DNA from: Phreatobacter sp.
GTDB taxonomy: Bacteria > Pseudomonadota > Alphaproteobacteria > Rhizobiales > Phreatobacteraceae
Assembly (NCBI GenBank): GCA_019749835.1
Contig: JAIEPJ010000020.1
Span: 1 to 64,000 of the forward strand
Direction of reading: 5' to 3'
DNA length: 64,000 nucleotides
The position numbers and the translations under genes are program-made. The notes beneath the pieces are model-generated. The model saw nothing but the letters and a program-made list of their open reading frames with translations, did not search any database and had not been told where the DNA came from. Of the stretch, positions 27,069 through 35,375 are shown one piece after another. Within the stretch, counting starts at the first letter, position 1, and each line of letters begins with the position of its first letter.

Positions 27069-27974
27069 TCACCCCCGAATGGCTCCCAGGAGTGGGCGCA
27101 GGTAGTCAACCGATCCAGCCTCGACAACGTCCAGAAAGTCTCTGGCGGCCTGGGACAATGCCCGCTGCCGTGCGGTGACGATCGAAAAACCTGCGTCAAT
27201 GGCGGGACGGAAAGGCAGGACCACGACACCGCGGTCAACGAAGGCCCGCGCCGTATAGGCTTCGACGAGGGCAATGCCGACCCCTTCGCTGGCGAGTGCG
27301 CAGGCGATGGCGGAGAGCGGTGTCTCCACCGTGGAGCGAATGGATATGCCGGCCAGGGCCACCTCGATGATGTGCCGCTGGTAGCTGCCCCGCCCCAACA
27401 GGATGACATCTTCCCCCGCCAGATCGGGAGCGCGGATCTCAGCCAGTTGGGCGAGGCGGCGGTCCGCGGGGACGACGGCGACGATCGGGGCCATCATCGG
27501 CGCCATGGTCAAAGAGGAGCGTTCGGCCGGCACGGCCACGAAGCCGAAGTCGAACTGGCCTCCTGCGACACGGTCGAGGACCAGATGCGAGGGAATACCG
27601 TCGATCTGCACCGCGAGGCCCGGGCGTGTCGCACGGAAGCGGGCCATCAGGAACGGCAGAAATCCGAGGGCCAGCGCCGGCAGGGCAGCAACCCGCAGCG
27701 ATCCTGCTCTTGCCGACCTCAGATCCGCGGCGAAGGCCTTCACATGTTCGAGGCCGAGATAGGACCGTTCGACCTCGGCGAGAAGGGCGACCGCCTCCGG
27801 GGTCGGGCTCAACTGGTTCCCCCTGCGCTCAAACAGACGGATCTTCAGATTGTATTCGAGATCGCGGATCAGGCGGCTGACGGCCGGCTGGGTGACACGG
27901 AGCACTTCAGCCCCGGCCGTCATGCCACCGGTCATCATGACAGCGCGGAAAGCTTCCAACTGACGATCGAGCAC
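27069..27974 (-). CDS. LysR-family transcriptional regulator
   Basis: 301 residues if GTG at 27974 is the start, which has GGAG at proper spacing; TTG at 27980 is the alternative, too near that site. The winged helix-turn-helix spans LEAFRAVMMTGGMTAGAEVL and VTQPAVSRLIRDLEYNL, followed by the effector-binding domain. It is divergent from the polyamine-type importer gene, the classic LysR arrangement, so it very likely regulates the 28.1-34.8 kb operon in response to that operon's substrate. Confidence 0.9.
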   Translation of the reverse strand: MLDRQLEAFRAVMMTGGMTAGAEVLRVTQPAVSRLIRDLEYNLKIRLFERRGNQLSPTPEAVALLAEVERSYLGLEHVKAFAADLRSARAGSLRVAALPALALGFLPFLMARFRATRPGLAVQIDGIPSHLVLDRVAGGQFDFGFVAVPAERSSLTMAPMMAPIVAVVPADRRLAQLAEIRAPDLAGEDVILLGRGSYQRHIIEVALAGISIRSTVETPLSAIACALASEGVGIALVEAYTARAFVDRGVVVLPFRPAIDAGFSIVTARQRALSQAARDFLDVVEAGSVDYLRPLLGAIRG

Positions 27975-27990
27975 AATCAATCTCCATCAC

Positions 27991-28021
27991 ATTCAAACAT
28001 GCTAGGTCCGGAATTTTGAAT
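27991..28021. promoter_or_regulatory. Inverted repeat in the LysR/importer divergent region
   Basis: ATTCAAA and TTTGAAT form a perfect 7-bp inverted repeat with a 17-base spacer, inside the 123-bp region between the divergent LysR and importer genes. LysR proteins bind interrupted dyads in such positions, so this is a candidate operator. The spacer is longer than in the textbook T-N11-A box. Confidence 0.35.
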
Positions 28022-28097
28022 TTGATATTATTGAAGGAATGCAACCACCCTCGCAATCACGAAGGCAAACCCGCCTTCAGGGGTTGAGGAGGGATCC

Positions 28098-29126
28098 ATG
28101 CAATCGAGGTTTCTGCTGGCGCTCGGCGCGACGGCGACGATGCTTCTTTCAGCAGGCGTCGGACATGCCCAGGAAACACTGGTCGTGGCCGGATCGGGGG
28201 GGTCGATCGAGAAGGTTCTGCGCGAGCGGGTCATTGCGCCTTTCGAGCGGGCCCACAATGTCCGCATCGTCTATGTCGCCGGGAACTCCACCGACAACCT
28301 GGCCAAGCTCCAGGCCCAGCGGGACAATCAGGAGATCGATGTCGCGATCATCGACGATGGTCCGATGATGCGGGCCGTGTCTCTCGGATTCTGTGCGCCC
28401 CTCGAGGGCGTCGACCAGTCGAGGCTCCACGATGTCGCCAGGCTGCCGGGCGGCCGTGCCTCGGGCATGGGCCTGATCGCGACAGGCCTGATGTACAATA
28501 CGAGGGTCTTCAGGGAGAACGGCTGGGCGGCGCCCACCTCCTGGAACGACCTGATGGATCCCAAGTATCGGGGCCGGGTCGTCATGCCGCCGCTGAACAA
28601 CGGCTACGGCCTGCTGACGGTGGTCATGCTCGCGCGGCTGCATGGCGGTGGCGAGAGCAACATCAACCCCGGCTTCGATGTCATGCGCCGGCATGTCGGC
28701 CCCAACATCCTCGCCTATGAGCCCTCACCGGCCAAACATGCCGAACTGTTCCAGACGGGCCAGGCGATCTTCGGCGTCTGGGGCACGGCACGGGTCCAGC
28801 CCTTGATCGATGCCGGCGTTCCCGTCGAATTCGTCTATCCGAAGGAGGGCTCGCCGGTGGTCATGATGGCGATCTGTCCGGTGGCCAAGCGGCAGATATC
28901 CGCCAAGGCCCATGCCTTCGTGCAGACGATCCTGTCGGCGGAAACGCAATCGCTCCTCGCCAATGAGGCAGGCCTTGCGCCGGTCAACAAGGAAGCGACT
29001 GTCGCACGCCCGGGAATCATGCCGGTGGGAGAACTGGCGTCCCGCCTCGTTGCGGCAGACTGGAACATCATCAACCCGGTGCGTGATGACTGGAATCGCC
29101 GCTGGGTTCGCGAGATCGAACGCTGA
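28098..29126 (+). CDS. Periplasmic binding protein of a polyamine-type ABC importer (PotD/SBP family 1)
   Basis: 342 residues with a Sec signal peptide (about residues 1-24, ending SAGVGHA). The binding-protein core includes LVVAGSGGSIEKVLRERVI, IDVAIIDDGPMMRAVSLG and DLMDPKYRGRVVMP, the last typical of PotD/iron-type family-1 proteins. GAGGAGGG precedes the start. It is followed by the ATPase and two permeases. Relatives bind putrescine, spermidine, Fe(III), thiamine or small amino-acid-like compounds. The flavin dehydrogenase in the same operon favours an amine or imino-acid ligand. Confidence 0.87.
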   Translation: MQSRFLLALGATATMLLSAGVGHAQETLVVAGSGGSIEKVLRERVIAPFERAHNVRIVYVAGNSTDNLAKLQAQRDNQEIDVAIIDDGPMMRAVSLGFCAPLEGVDQSRLHDVARLPGGRASGMGLIATGLMYNTRVFRENGWAAPTSWNDLMDPKYRGRVVMPPLNNGYGLLTVVMLARLHGGGESNINPGFDVMRRHVGPNILAYEPSPAKHAELFQTGQAIFGVWGTARVQPLIDAGVPVEFVYPKEGSPVVMMAICPVAKRQISAKAHAFVQTILSAETQSLLANEAGLAPVNKEATVARPGIMPVGELASRLVAADWNIINPVRDDWNRRWVREIER

Positions 29127-29139
29127 GCTTCACCCGGGG

Positions 29140-29194
29140 CCCGGCCTTGGCCGGGAGCCCCACCCGCAAAGGCAGGGCGCGCATCGGCGCGCCC
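29140..29194 (+). promoter_or_regulatory. Double intercistronic hairpin after the binding-protein gene
   Basis: Two perfect inverted repeats lie between the binding-protein stop and the ATPase start: CCCGGCC-TT-GGCCGGG (29140-29155) and GGGCGCGC-ATCG-GCGCGCCC (29175-29194). No T-run follows either. They probably protect or attenuate the transcript so that the binding protein is made in excess. Confidence 0.6.
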
Positions 29195-29213
29195 CACTGA
29201 CCTGGAGGGCGTG

Positions 29214-30242
29214 ATGCCCTATCTCGCGCTCGAAAACATCCGGAAAGCCTATGGTCCCGCCGTCGCGGTCGATCGTCTCGACCTCGGTGTCGAGAAGGGC
29301 GAGTTCATTTCGCTGCTCGGTCCTTCGGGCTGCGGCAAGACCACGACGCTGCAGATGATCGCGGGCTTCGTCGAGCCGACCCAAGGCGCGATCGCCCTCG
29401 ACGGGATCGATCTGTCGCGGCTTGCGCCTGAGAAGCGAGGCCTCGGCATCGTCTTCCAGAGCTATGCGCTGTTCCCGCACATGACGGTGGCTGCCAATGT
29501 CGCTTTCGGCTTGGAAATGCGCAGGGTCGGCAAAGCCGAGATCCGGCAGCGGGTGGAACAGGCCCTGGCGATGGTCGGCCTGGCCGACAAGGGGGGCCGC
29601 TATCCCCGCCAGATGTCGGGCGGCCAGCAGCAGCGTGTCGCACTGGCACGGGCACTGGTCATCCGGCCCGCGATCCTCTTGCTCGACGAGCCGCTCTCCA
29701 ACCTCGATGCCAAGCTGCGAGAGGAAATGCAGCTGGAGCTGCGGCAGATCCAGCGGCAGTCCGGCACCACGACGGTTCTCGTTACTCACGATCAGCAGGA
29801 GGCCCTCGCCCTGTCCGACCGGATCGTGGTGATGAATCAGGGCAGGGTCGAGCAGATCGGCTCGCCATTCGACGTCTACGAACGCCCAGGCTCGGCCTTC
29901 GTCGCGACCTTCCTCGGCAGGACCAACACGTTCAGCGCCGAGCCGACCTCACGGGGGCTTGCGGTCGCAGGCCATGTCATGATGCCGGGTGAGCGGCCGG
30001 CGACCATCTCCATCCGGCCGGAAAAGGTCGATTTCACGACGGATGGCGACGGTTTGCCTGGGCGGGTGCTGACCCGGGTCTTCCAGGGCAACCATTGGCT
30101 GCTCCACGTGGAGACGCCGGATGGCCTGTGCCTGGTCATCCGGCCGAACGACGGACGTCCTGTACCGGGCGAAGGCGAGACGGTCGTCCTCGCGTTCCGC
30201 GCCCGCGACGCCTCGCTGTCCTTGGCTGGATCCACCCCATGA
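29214..30242 (+). CDS. Polyamine-type ABC importer ATP-binding protein (PotA-like)
   Basis: 342 residues from the ATG at 29214, with GGAGGG four bases before it; a GTG one codon upstream is too near that site. Walker [11 protein letters not shown]-loop in [18 protein letters not shown], signature MSGGQQQR (methionine for the usual leucine), Walker [13 protein letters not shown] and H-loop [12 protein letters not shown] are clear. A C-terminal TOBE domain covers about 235-340 ([11 protein letters not shown]). Overlaps the first permease gene by 4 bp. Confidence 0.93.
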   Translation: MPYLALENIRKAYGPAVAVDRLDLGVEKGEFISLLGPSGCGKTTTLQMIAGFVEPTQGAIALDGIDLSRLAPEKRGLGIVFQSYALFPHMTVAANVAFGLEMRRVGKAEIRQRVEQALAMVGLADKGGRYPRQMSGGQQQRVALARALVIRPAILLLDEPLSNLDAKLREEMQLELRQIQRQSGTTTVLVTHDQQEALALSDRIVVMNQGRVEQIGSPFDVYERPGSAFVATFLGRTNTFSAEPTSRGLAVAGHVMMPGERPATISIRPEKVDFTTDGDGLPGRVLTRVFQGNHWLLHVETPDGLCLVIRPNDGRPVPGEGETVVLAFRARDASLSLAGSTP

Positions 30243-31099
30243 ACGCCCAAGAACACCAAGGCTGGCTCCTGGTCGCCCCCGCGACCCTGCTCTTCGTCGG
30301 CATCGTGGCGACGCCTCTCGCCATGACGCTGCTGCTGTCCTTCAACGGCTGGAGCAGCACCCAAGGCATCGTCCCGACCCTGACGGTCCAGAACTATGCC
30401 GAGATCCTGTCCGACAGTTTCTTCGCGGAGATCTTTCTCAGGACGCTGCGTATCGCCCTCTGGGTGACGCTCATCTGCGTGCTCATCGGTGCGCCCGAGG
30501 CCTACATCCTGCGCCGGATGCGGGAGCCGTGGCGCTCGTCCTTCATCCTCGTCGTCATCGGCCCCCTGCTGGTGTCGGTGGTCGCCAGGACGCTCGGCTG
30601 GGCGCTGCTCCTGGGCGGCAACGGTCTCATTCCGCTGGCGCTTCACCGGCTGGGCCTGACGTCCAGTCCAGTCTCGCTGATGTTCACCGAGACCGGTGTC
30701 GTCATCGCGCTGGTCCATGTTCTCGTGCCCTTCATGGTTCTCTCCGTCTGGGCCTCCCTCGCTCGGATGGATCCGGCAACCGAACGTGCCGCGCAGTCGC
30801 TGGGTGCCTCGCAGATCACGATTTTCCTGCGCATCGTGCTGCCGCAGGCCATGCCTGGCATCCTGTCAGGCGGCATCATCGTCTTCTCGCTCGCGGCAAG
30901 CGCCTTCGCGACCCCGGCGATCATCGGGGGAAGGCGGCTCAAGGTGGCATCGACCCTCGCCTACGACGAATTTCTCAATACGCTGAACTGGCCCCTCGGC
31001 GCGGCCATCGCCGTTCTCCTTCTGGTGGGTATCGTCGCCATCGTCGTGGGCTGGAACCGGTTTATCGAACGGCGTTATTCCCAGGTCTTCGCGTCATGA
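30239..31099 (+). CDS. Polyamine-type ABC importer permease (PotB-like)
   Basis: 286 residues, six predicted helices, from the ATG overlapping the ATPase stop. The first helix is WLLVAPATLLFVGIVATPLA. The coupling loop reads ERAAQSLGASQITIFLRIVLP, the EAA motif of this class. A longer in-frame start at 30095 would lie inside the ATPase gene and is rejected. Confidence 0.92.
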   Translation: MNAQEHQGWLLVAPATLLFVGIVATPLAMTLLLSFNGWSSTQGIVPTLTVQNYAEILSDSFFAEIFLRTLRIALWVTLICVLIGAPEAYILRRMREPWRSSFILVVIGPLLVSVVARTLGWALLLGGNGLIPLALHRLGLTSSPVSLMFTETGVVIALVHVLVPFMVLSVWASLARMDPATERAAQSLGASQITIFLRIVLPQAMPGILSGGIIVFSLAASAFATPAIIGGRRLKVASTLAYDEFLNTLNWPLGAAIAVLLLVGIVAIVVGWNRFIERRYSQVFAS

Positions 31100-31893
31100 G
31101 GAACGGTCCCCTCGCCGTCGTTTTCCACGCCGTCTTCGTGGTCTTTCTGCTGGCGCCGATGGTTCTGGTCTGCCTGGTGGCTTTCACGCCGGAGGGCTTT
31201 CTATCGATCCCGACCACCCGCTTTTCCCTGCGCTGGTTCGAACGCGTCGCACAATATCCGGACTTCATCGCAGCCTTCCGCACCAGCCTGTTCGTGGCAA
31301 CAGCCGCCTCCCTGATCGCTGTCCTGTTCGCCGTGCCGGCCGCGCTGGCGATCGCCCGTTACCGGTTCACCGGGCGCGAGGCGCTGAACGCCTTCTTCAT
31401 GGCGCCGCTGATGATCCCGCACCTGGTGCTCGGCATCGCCTTCCTCAGGTTCTATTCGCTGCTGGGGATTTCCGGCACGATGGCGGGACTGATCATCGGC
31501 CATGTGGTGGTGGTGTTTCCCTTCGCGATGCGCATGGTGCTCGCTGCCGCGACGGGTATGGACAAGCGCATCGAGGACGCAGCAACCGCCCTTGGCGCGG
31601 ACAGGATCACCACCTACCGGCGGATCGTCATCCCGCTGATCATTCCGGGTATGGCCAGTGGCTTTGCCCTCGCCTTCATCCAGAGTTTCGACGAGGTCAC
31701 GATGACCGTCTTCATCGCCTCCGCCACCACCACCACGCTACCCGTCCGCATGTTCACCTATATCCAGGACTCCATCGACCCGCTGATTTGCGCCGTGTCG
31801 GCTCTGCTGATCCTCTTCACAGTGCTGGCCATGCTTGTGATCGACCGGTTTTACGGACTCCAGCGGCTGTTCATCGGCGAGGACAAGTCATGA
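31096..31893 (+). CDS. Polyamine-type ABC importer permease (PotC-like)
   Basis: 265 residues beginning at the ATG that overlaps the previous stop; the frame stays open far upstream but only through other genes. Six helices are predicted, with the coupling loop EDAATALGADRITTYRRIVIP and the PotC-typical segment SFDEVTMTVFIASATTTTLP. The gene then overlaps the flavoprotein gene by ATGA, tying transport directly to oxidation of the imported compound. Confidence 0.92.
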   Translation: MRNGPLAVVFHAVFVVFLLAPMVLVCLVAFTPEGFLSIPTTRFSLRWFERVAQYPDFIAAFRTSLFVATAASLIAVLFAVPAALAIARYRFTGREALNAFFMAPLMIPHLVLGIAFLRFYSLLGISGTMAGLIIGHVVVVFPFAMRMVLAAATGMDKRIEDAATALGADRITTYRRIVIPLIIPGMASGFALAFIQSFDEVTMTVFIASATTTTLPVRMFTYIQDSIDPLICAVSALLILFTVLAMLVIDRFYGLQRLFIGEDKS

Positions 31894-33029
31894 GCCCGGC
31901 GCCTGAGCGATCGGGCAACGATTGCGACGTCGCGGTGATCGGTGGGGGCGTCGTCGGCCTGTCGCTCGCCTATGGGCTGGCGAAAACCGGCCTGGCCGTC
32001 ACGATCCTCGACGAGGGCGACATCGCGCACCGGGCCTCCCGTGGCAATTTCGGTCTCGTCTGGGTCCAGGGAAAGGGCCTCGACAACCCGGACTACGCCC
32101 GCTGGAGCCTTGCTTCCGCACGAGCATGGCCATTCTTCGCTGCCGAGATCGAGGCCGTCACCGATACGGCGCTGTCGTACGAGCAACGGGGCGGGCTCAT
32201 GGCCTCGCTGACCGAGGACGATCTCGACACGCGCTGCAATGACCTGCGGCGCCTGCACAATCGCGGGCGGGATTGCGCGGATTTCGAGCGCCTTGATGCA
32301 GGCGGGATGAAGCGCCTCTTGCCGGCCATCGGCCCTGATGTCGTCGGAGGCACCTTTTGTCCGCATGACGGCCACGTCAATGCCCTCCGGCTCTTCAACG
32401 CGCTCCATGCCGCCGCTGCGAGCCTTGGCGCGATCTACCGCCCGAACGCGACCGTCGAGGCGATCGATCGTCTCCCGGACGGGTTCAGCATCACCGGCGC
32501 AGCCGGCGAGATACGGGCCGGAAAGGTCGTGCTGGCCGCCGGGCTCGGCAATGCCCGCCTCGGCCCGATGGTGGGGATCCACGCCCCCGTCCGGCCGCAG
32601 CGGGGGCAAATCCTCGTCACCGAAAAGCTCGCGCACTTTCTGGACTACCCGCTCGGCACCATCCGGCAGACGGATGAGGGGGGTGTCATGATCGGCGACA
32701 GCAAGGAGGAGGTCGGCTTCGACAACGGCACCCGGCACGACGTTCTGGCCGGCATTGCCGCCAAAGCGATCCGCATTTTTCCGCTTCTGGCTCAGGCCCA
32801 GGTGGTGCGGAGCTGGGGGGCGCTGCGGGTCATGACCCCGGACGGCTATCCCATCTATGAGCGCTCGGTCACCCATCCTGGCGCCTATCTCGTCACCTGC
32901 CACAGCGGCGTGACGCTGGCAGCCGTCCATGCCTCGCATGTCGCCGGCATGATCGCCTCGGGTGACTGGTTGCCTGACCTCACACCCTTCGCTGCGGGGA
33001 GGTTCGCCGATGTTCCGTCGCCTGGTTGA
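31890..33029 (+). CDS. FAD-dependent dehydrogenase, beta (substrate-oxidising) subunit of an HcnC/OoxB/D-hydroxyproline-dehydrogenase-type complex
   Basis: 379 residues of the DAO family (D-amino acid and sarcosine oxidases). The FAD-binding start is DVAVIGGGVVGLSLAYGLAK, followed by HRASRGNFGLVWVQGKG, a segment shared in form with the second copy at 62124. A C-terminal GxHG-like FAD region reads TCHSGVTLAAVHASHVAGMI. The next two genes encode the [2Fe-2S] and FAD/NAD-type partner subunits, so it is read as one part of a heterotrimer. Known complexes of this make-up oxidise glycine to cyanide (HcnABC), D-hydroxyproline, or octopine and nopaline. The importer context suggests an imported imino or amino acid. 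Confidence 0.87.
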   Translation: MSPAPERSGNDCDVAVIGGGVVGLSLAYGLAKTGLAVTILDEGDIAHRASRGNFGLVWVQGKGLDNPDYARWSLASARAWPFFAAEIEAVTDTALSYEQRGGLMASLTEDDLDTRCNDLRRLHNRGRDCADFERLDAGGMKRLLPAIGPDVVGGTFCPHDGHVNALRLFNALHAAAASLGAIYRPNATVEAIDRLPDGFSITGAAGEIRAGKVVLAAGLGNARLGPMVGIHAPVRPQRGQILVTEKLAHFLDYPLGTIRQTDEGGVMIGDSKEEVGFDNGTRHDVLAGIAAKAIRIFPLLAQAQVVRSWGALRVMTPDGYPIYERSVTHPGAYLVTCHSGVTLAAVHASHVAGMIASGDWLPDLTPFAAGRFADVPSPG

Positions 33030-33315
33030 GCCTGCTGGCCATGTCACGGTGACGATCGACGGGCGACCATTCAGCGTCGCGGCCGGCGAGACGCTGTCGA
33101 CAGCACTGCTTCTCGCCGGCTTTGCGGGATTGCGTCGCTCGGCGCGCCTCGGTCGGGAGCGCGGCCCGTTCTGCGGCATGGGCGTCTGCTTCGATTGTCT
33201 GGTCACCATCGATGGCGCAGCGAACCGCCAGGCCTGCCTGGTCCGTGTCAGGGACGGCATGGCGGTCCAGACCGGCACACGCCTGCCGGCTCTCGCGGAC
33301 ACGGTCCCGGAATGA
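33010..33315 (+). CDS. Small [2Fe-2S] subunit (gamma; HcnA-like) of the dehydrogenase complex
   Basis: 101 residues. The cysteine pattern CX4CX2CX12C in FCGMGVCFDCLV and NRQACLVRV fits a plant-type [2Fe-2S] cluster, as in HcnA and the N-terminal domain of heterotetrameric sarcosine oxidase alpha. Start at 33010 overlaps the beta gene by 20 bp; its stop overlaps the next start. It should pass electrons between the two flavoprotein subunits. Confidence 0.9.
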   Translation: MFRRLVEPAGHVTVTIDGRPFSVAAGETLSTALLLAGFAGLRRSARLGRERGPFCGMGVCFDCLVTIDGAANRQACLVRVRDGMAVQTGTRLPALADTVPE

Positions 33316-34751
33316 GCATGACGCGTCTTGACCTGGTGATCGTCGGCGCCGGCCCTGCCGGACTGCGCGCAGCCGTGGAGGCGGCGACCGGCGGGCTGTC
33401 GGTGATGCTGGTGGACGAGGGCCGGGAACCGGGCGGCCAGATCTATCGCGGATCCGAGAGCGGTGCCTTCGCCGGAACGGCAAAGCTCGGCTCAGACTAT
33501 GCCGCGGGTGCAGTCCTCGCGGCAGCGTTCCGCGCTTCCGGGGTGGAGGCGCTCTTCGGCGCGACCGTCATCCAGATCGAGCGGGAGGCGGATGGCTCGT
33601 TCTCCGTCAGTGTCGCAACCGGCCATGACAAGGCGGTCGTCGTCAGGGCGAGGGCGGTCATCGCGGCAACGGGAGCCCAGGAGCGACCGTTCCCCATCGA
33701 CGGCTGGACACTGCCGGGAGTCATGACCGCAGGAGCCGCCCAGACCATGCTGAAGGCCGACGGGGTTGTGCCGGACGGGCCGGTGGTGCTCGCCGGCACC
33801 GGTCCCCTGCTCTACCTGCTGGCAGCGCAATATGGCGCACTGGGCGTTGCCATCGACACGCTCCTGGATACTGCAGGCCCCGGGAACTGGCGACGGGCTT
33901 TGCCGCATGTCGCCGGCTTCCTGACCAGCCGCTACGCCTTCAAGGGGCTCGGCCTCCTCGGCAAGGCGCTTGCGGCGACGCGCATCATTCGCGGCGTGGA
34001 GGCAGTCTCCGCGATCGGGGACACGCGCCTGTCGGCTGTCACCTACCGCAAGGGCGCCACGGAAAGAACGATTCCCGCGCATGTTCTGCTTCTGCACCAT
34101 GGCGTGGTCCCGCAGATCAATCTGACATGGTCCGCCGGCGCCCAGCACCGCTGGAACGCGGCGCGGCTGGCTTTCGAGCCCGTCCGTGACGCGAGCGGCC
34201 AGACCGATGTGCCCGGTCTGTTCATTGCCGGCGATTCCGGCGGGATCGGTGGCGCACAGGCCGCCGAGGCCGAAGGGGCGCTCGCGGCGTTCGGCGTCTT
34301 GCGCATGCTGCGGGGAACAGCGGGAGATGACGATCGGATAGAACGGCAATGGCGACGCCGTCTCGCCGTCAGCTTGCGCGGCCGCGCCTTCCTCGACGCG
34401 CTCTATGCACCGCGACAGTCGCATCTCTGCCCGCCCGACGAGGTGATCGTCTGTCGTTGCGAGGAGGTGACGGCGGGGGACATCCGCAAGGCTGTTCGCC
34501 GCGGGGCAATGGGGCCGAACCAGGTCAAGGCCTTCACGCGGGCTGGCATGGGGCCATGCCAGTCGCGGATGTGCGGACTGACCACGGTCGCGATCATCGC
34601 CGAGGAAACGGGACTGTCGCCGGGCGACATCGGACACATGCGCCTTCGCGCGCCGGTCAAGCCGGTGACCGTGGCGCAAATCGCGTCCTTGTCGGAAGCT
34701 GATGAGCGTCGCCCAACAGAATCGCCTTCAGCTACTCGTCCATGCAAGTAA
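33312..34751 (+). CDS. FAD/NAD-type oxidoreductase, alpha subunit (HcnB/OoxA-like) with C-terminal BFD-like iron-sulfur domain
   Basis: 479 residues. The FAD-binding motif VIVGAGPAGLRAAVEAATGG is followed by GREPGGQIYRG, typical of HcnB/OoxA. A central ATGAQERPFPIDGWTLPGV segment and a second dinucleotide-binding region (VVLAGTGPLLYLLAAQ) follow. The C-terminal [2Fe-2S] domain has CRCEEVTAGDIRKAV and GMGPCQSRMCG (CxC and CX4C). The last 20 residues are polar, and the stop is immediately before repeat R2, so the extreme C-terminus may be secondary. Oxidised substrate products and the electron acceptor cannot be told from sequence. Confidence 0.88.
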   Translation: MSMTRLDLVIVGAGPAGLRAAVEAATGGLSVMLVDEGREPGGQIYRGSESGAFAGTAKLGSDYAAGAVLAAAFRASGVEALFGATVIQIEREADGSFSVSVATGHDKAVVVRARAVIAATGAQERPFPIDGWTLPGVMTAGAAQTMLKADGVVPDGPVVLAGTGPLLYLLAAQYGALGVAIDTLLDTAGPGNWRRALPHVAGFLTSRYAFKGLGLLGKALAATRIIRGVEAVSAIGDTRLSAVTYRKGATERTIPAHVLLLHHGVVPQINLTWSAGAQHRWNAARLAFEPVRDASGQTDVPGLFIAGDSGGIGGAQAAEAEGALAAFGVLRMLRGTAGDDDRIERQWRRRLAVSLRGRAFLDALYAPRQSHLCPPDEVIVCRCEEVTAGDIRKAVRRGAMGPNQVKAFTRAGMGPCQSRMCGLTTVAIIAEETGLSPGDIGHMRLRAPVKPVTVAQIASLSEADERRPTESPSATRPCK

Positions 34752-34965
34752 ACCACCTTGGGTTGCCTGGACGCAGGGTGGCGAGATCGATAGCCCAATC
34801 GTCGGCTCGGCCCGCGACGCAAAGCAAACTCTCCGGCTGCCGCGTCCAGGACATTGTGGTGGGCTTGAGCAGGCGGCAGACTCACCGAGCGGGCGCGGTA
34901 GTCTCAAGATGCCGGAGCGCGGGAGGTCGCGCGGCGACATCTACAGCATTCCTGAGAAGCAAGCG
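34745..34965. repeat. Dispersed ~200-bp repeat R2, copy 2
   Basis: Aligns with 5042-5235 in the same orientation and at a similar distance (54 bp here, 76 bp there) from a dusA 5' fragment. Parallel minus-strand readings share VAGRADDWAIDLATL versus VAGQAEDRGSSLATC and an in-frame stop at the same place, so both copies descend from one sequence that had already decayed or was never coding. It begins right at the end of the alpha-subunit gene. Confidence 0.6.
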
Positions 34966-35018
34966 GCTGACTCCACCTTAAATAATTGATATTTATGTTT
35001 TTTCGACCGGACCGCCCG

Positions 35019-35165
35019 CTTCGTCATCGGTGCCGCGGCGAAGCGCCAGGGGATGGTTTAGGCCTCTAAATCGACTGTCATGCGGGTTCCCACCCATCTG
35101 ACACAGTTTCATTGCGCGCTGGAGGGGCCTTTGTGCGGCGCCATTCAGGTCCCGGATTGCAGCAA
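35019..35165 (-). repeat. dusA 5'-end fragment, copy 3 (putative att scar)
   Basis: A minus-strand ATG at 35081 opens MTVDLEA, then a TAA stop at 35058-35060, then TIPWRFAAAPMTK in the same frame. This matches the DusA N-terminus SPWRFAVAPMMD, interrupted by a stop. Upstream similarity to copies 1 and 2 extends about 80 bases (landmarks CTGGAG and GGCGCCATTC). Loss of similarity falls at the same codon, ATG of PMM, as in the other copies. Confidence 0.65.
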
Positions 35166-35375
35166 TGTCGGCCGATGCTCCCGCCAGACGTCACTCCTGA
35201 TCATCGCAGCCAGCACCTTCTTCGCCATTCGCAGGCAGATCGAGGGCCATTCCTGGCTCCATCATCCCATGGAAAACGACCGAAGCGCCCCCCAGGCCGG
35301 ACCGTTCTGCGACCGTAAATTGACATCATTCCGCATGTGACACAAAGTTATGCCATACGCTTGGAGACGTAGCTC

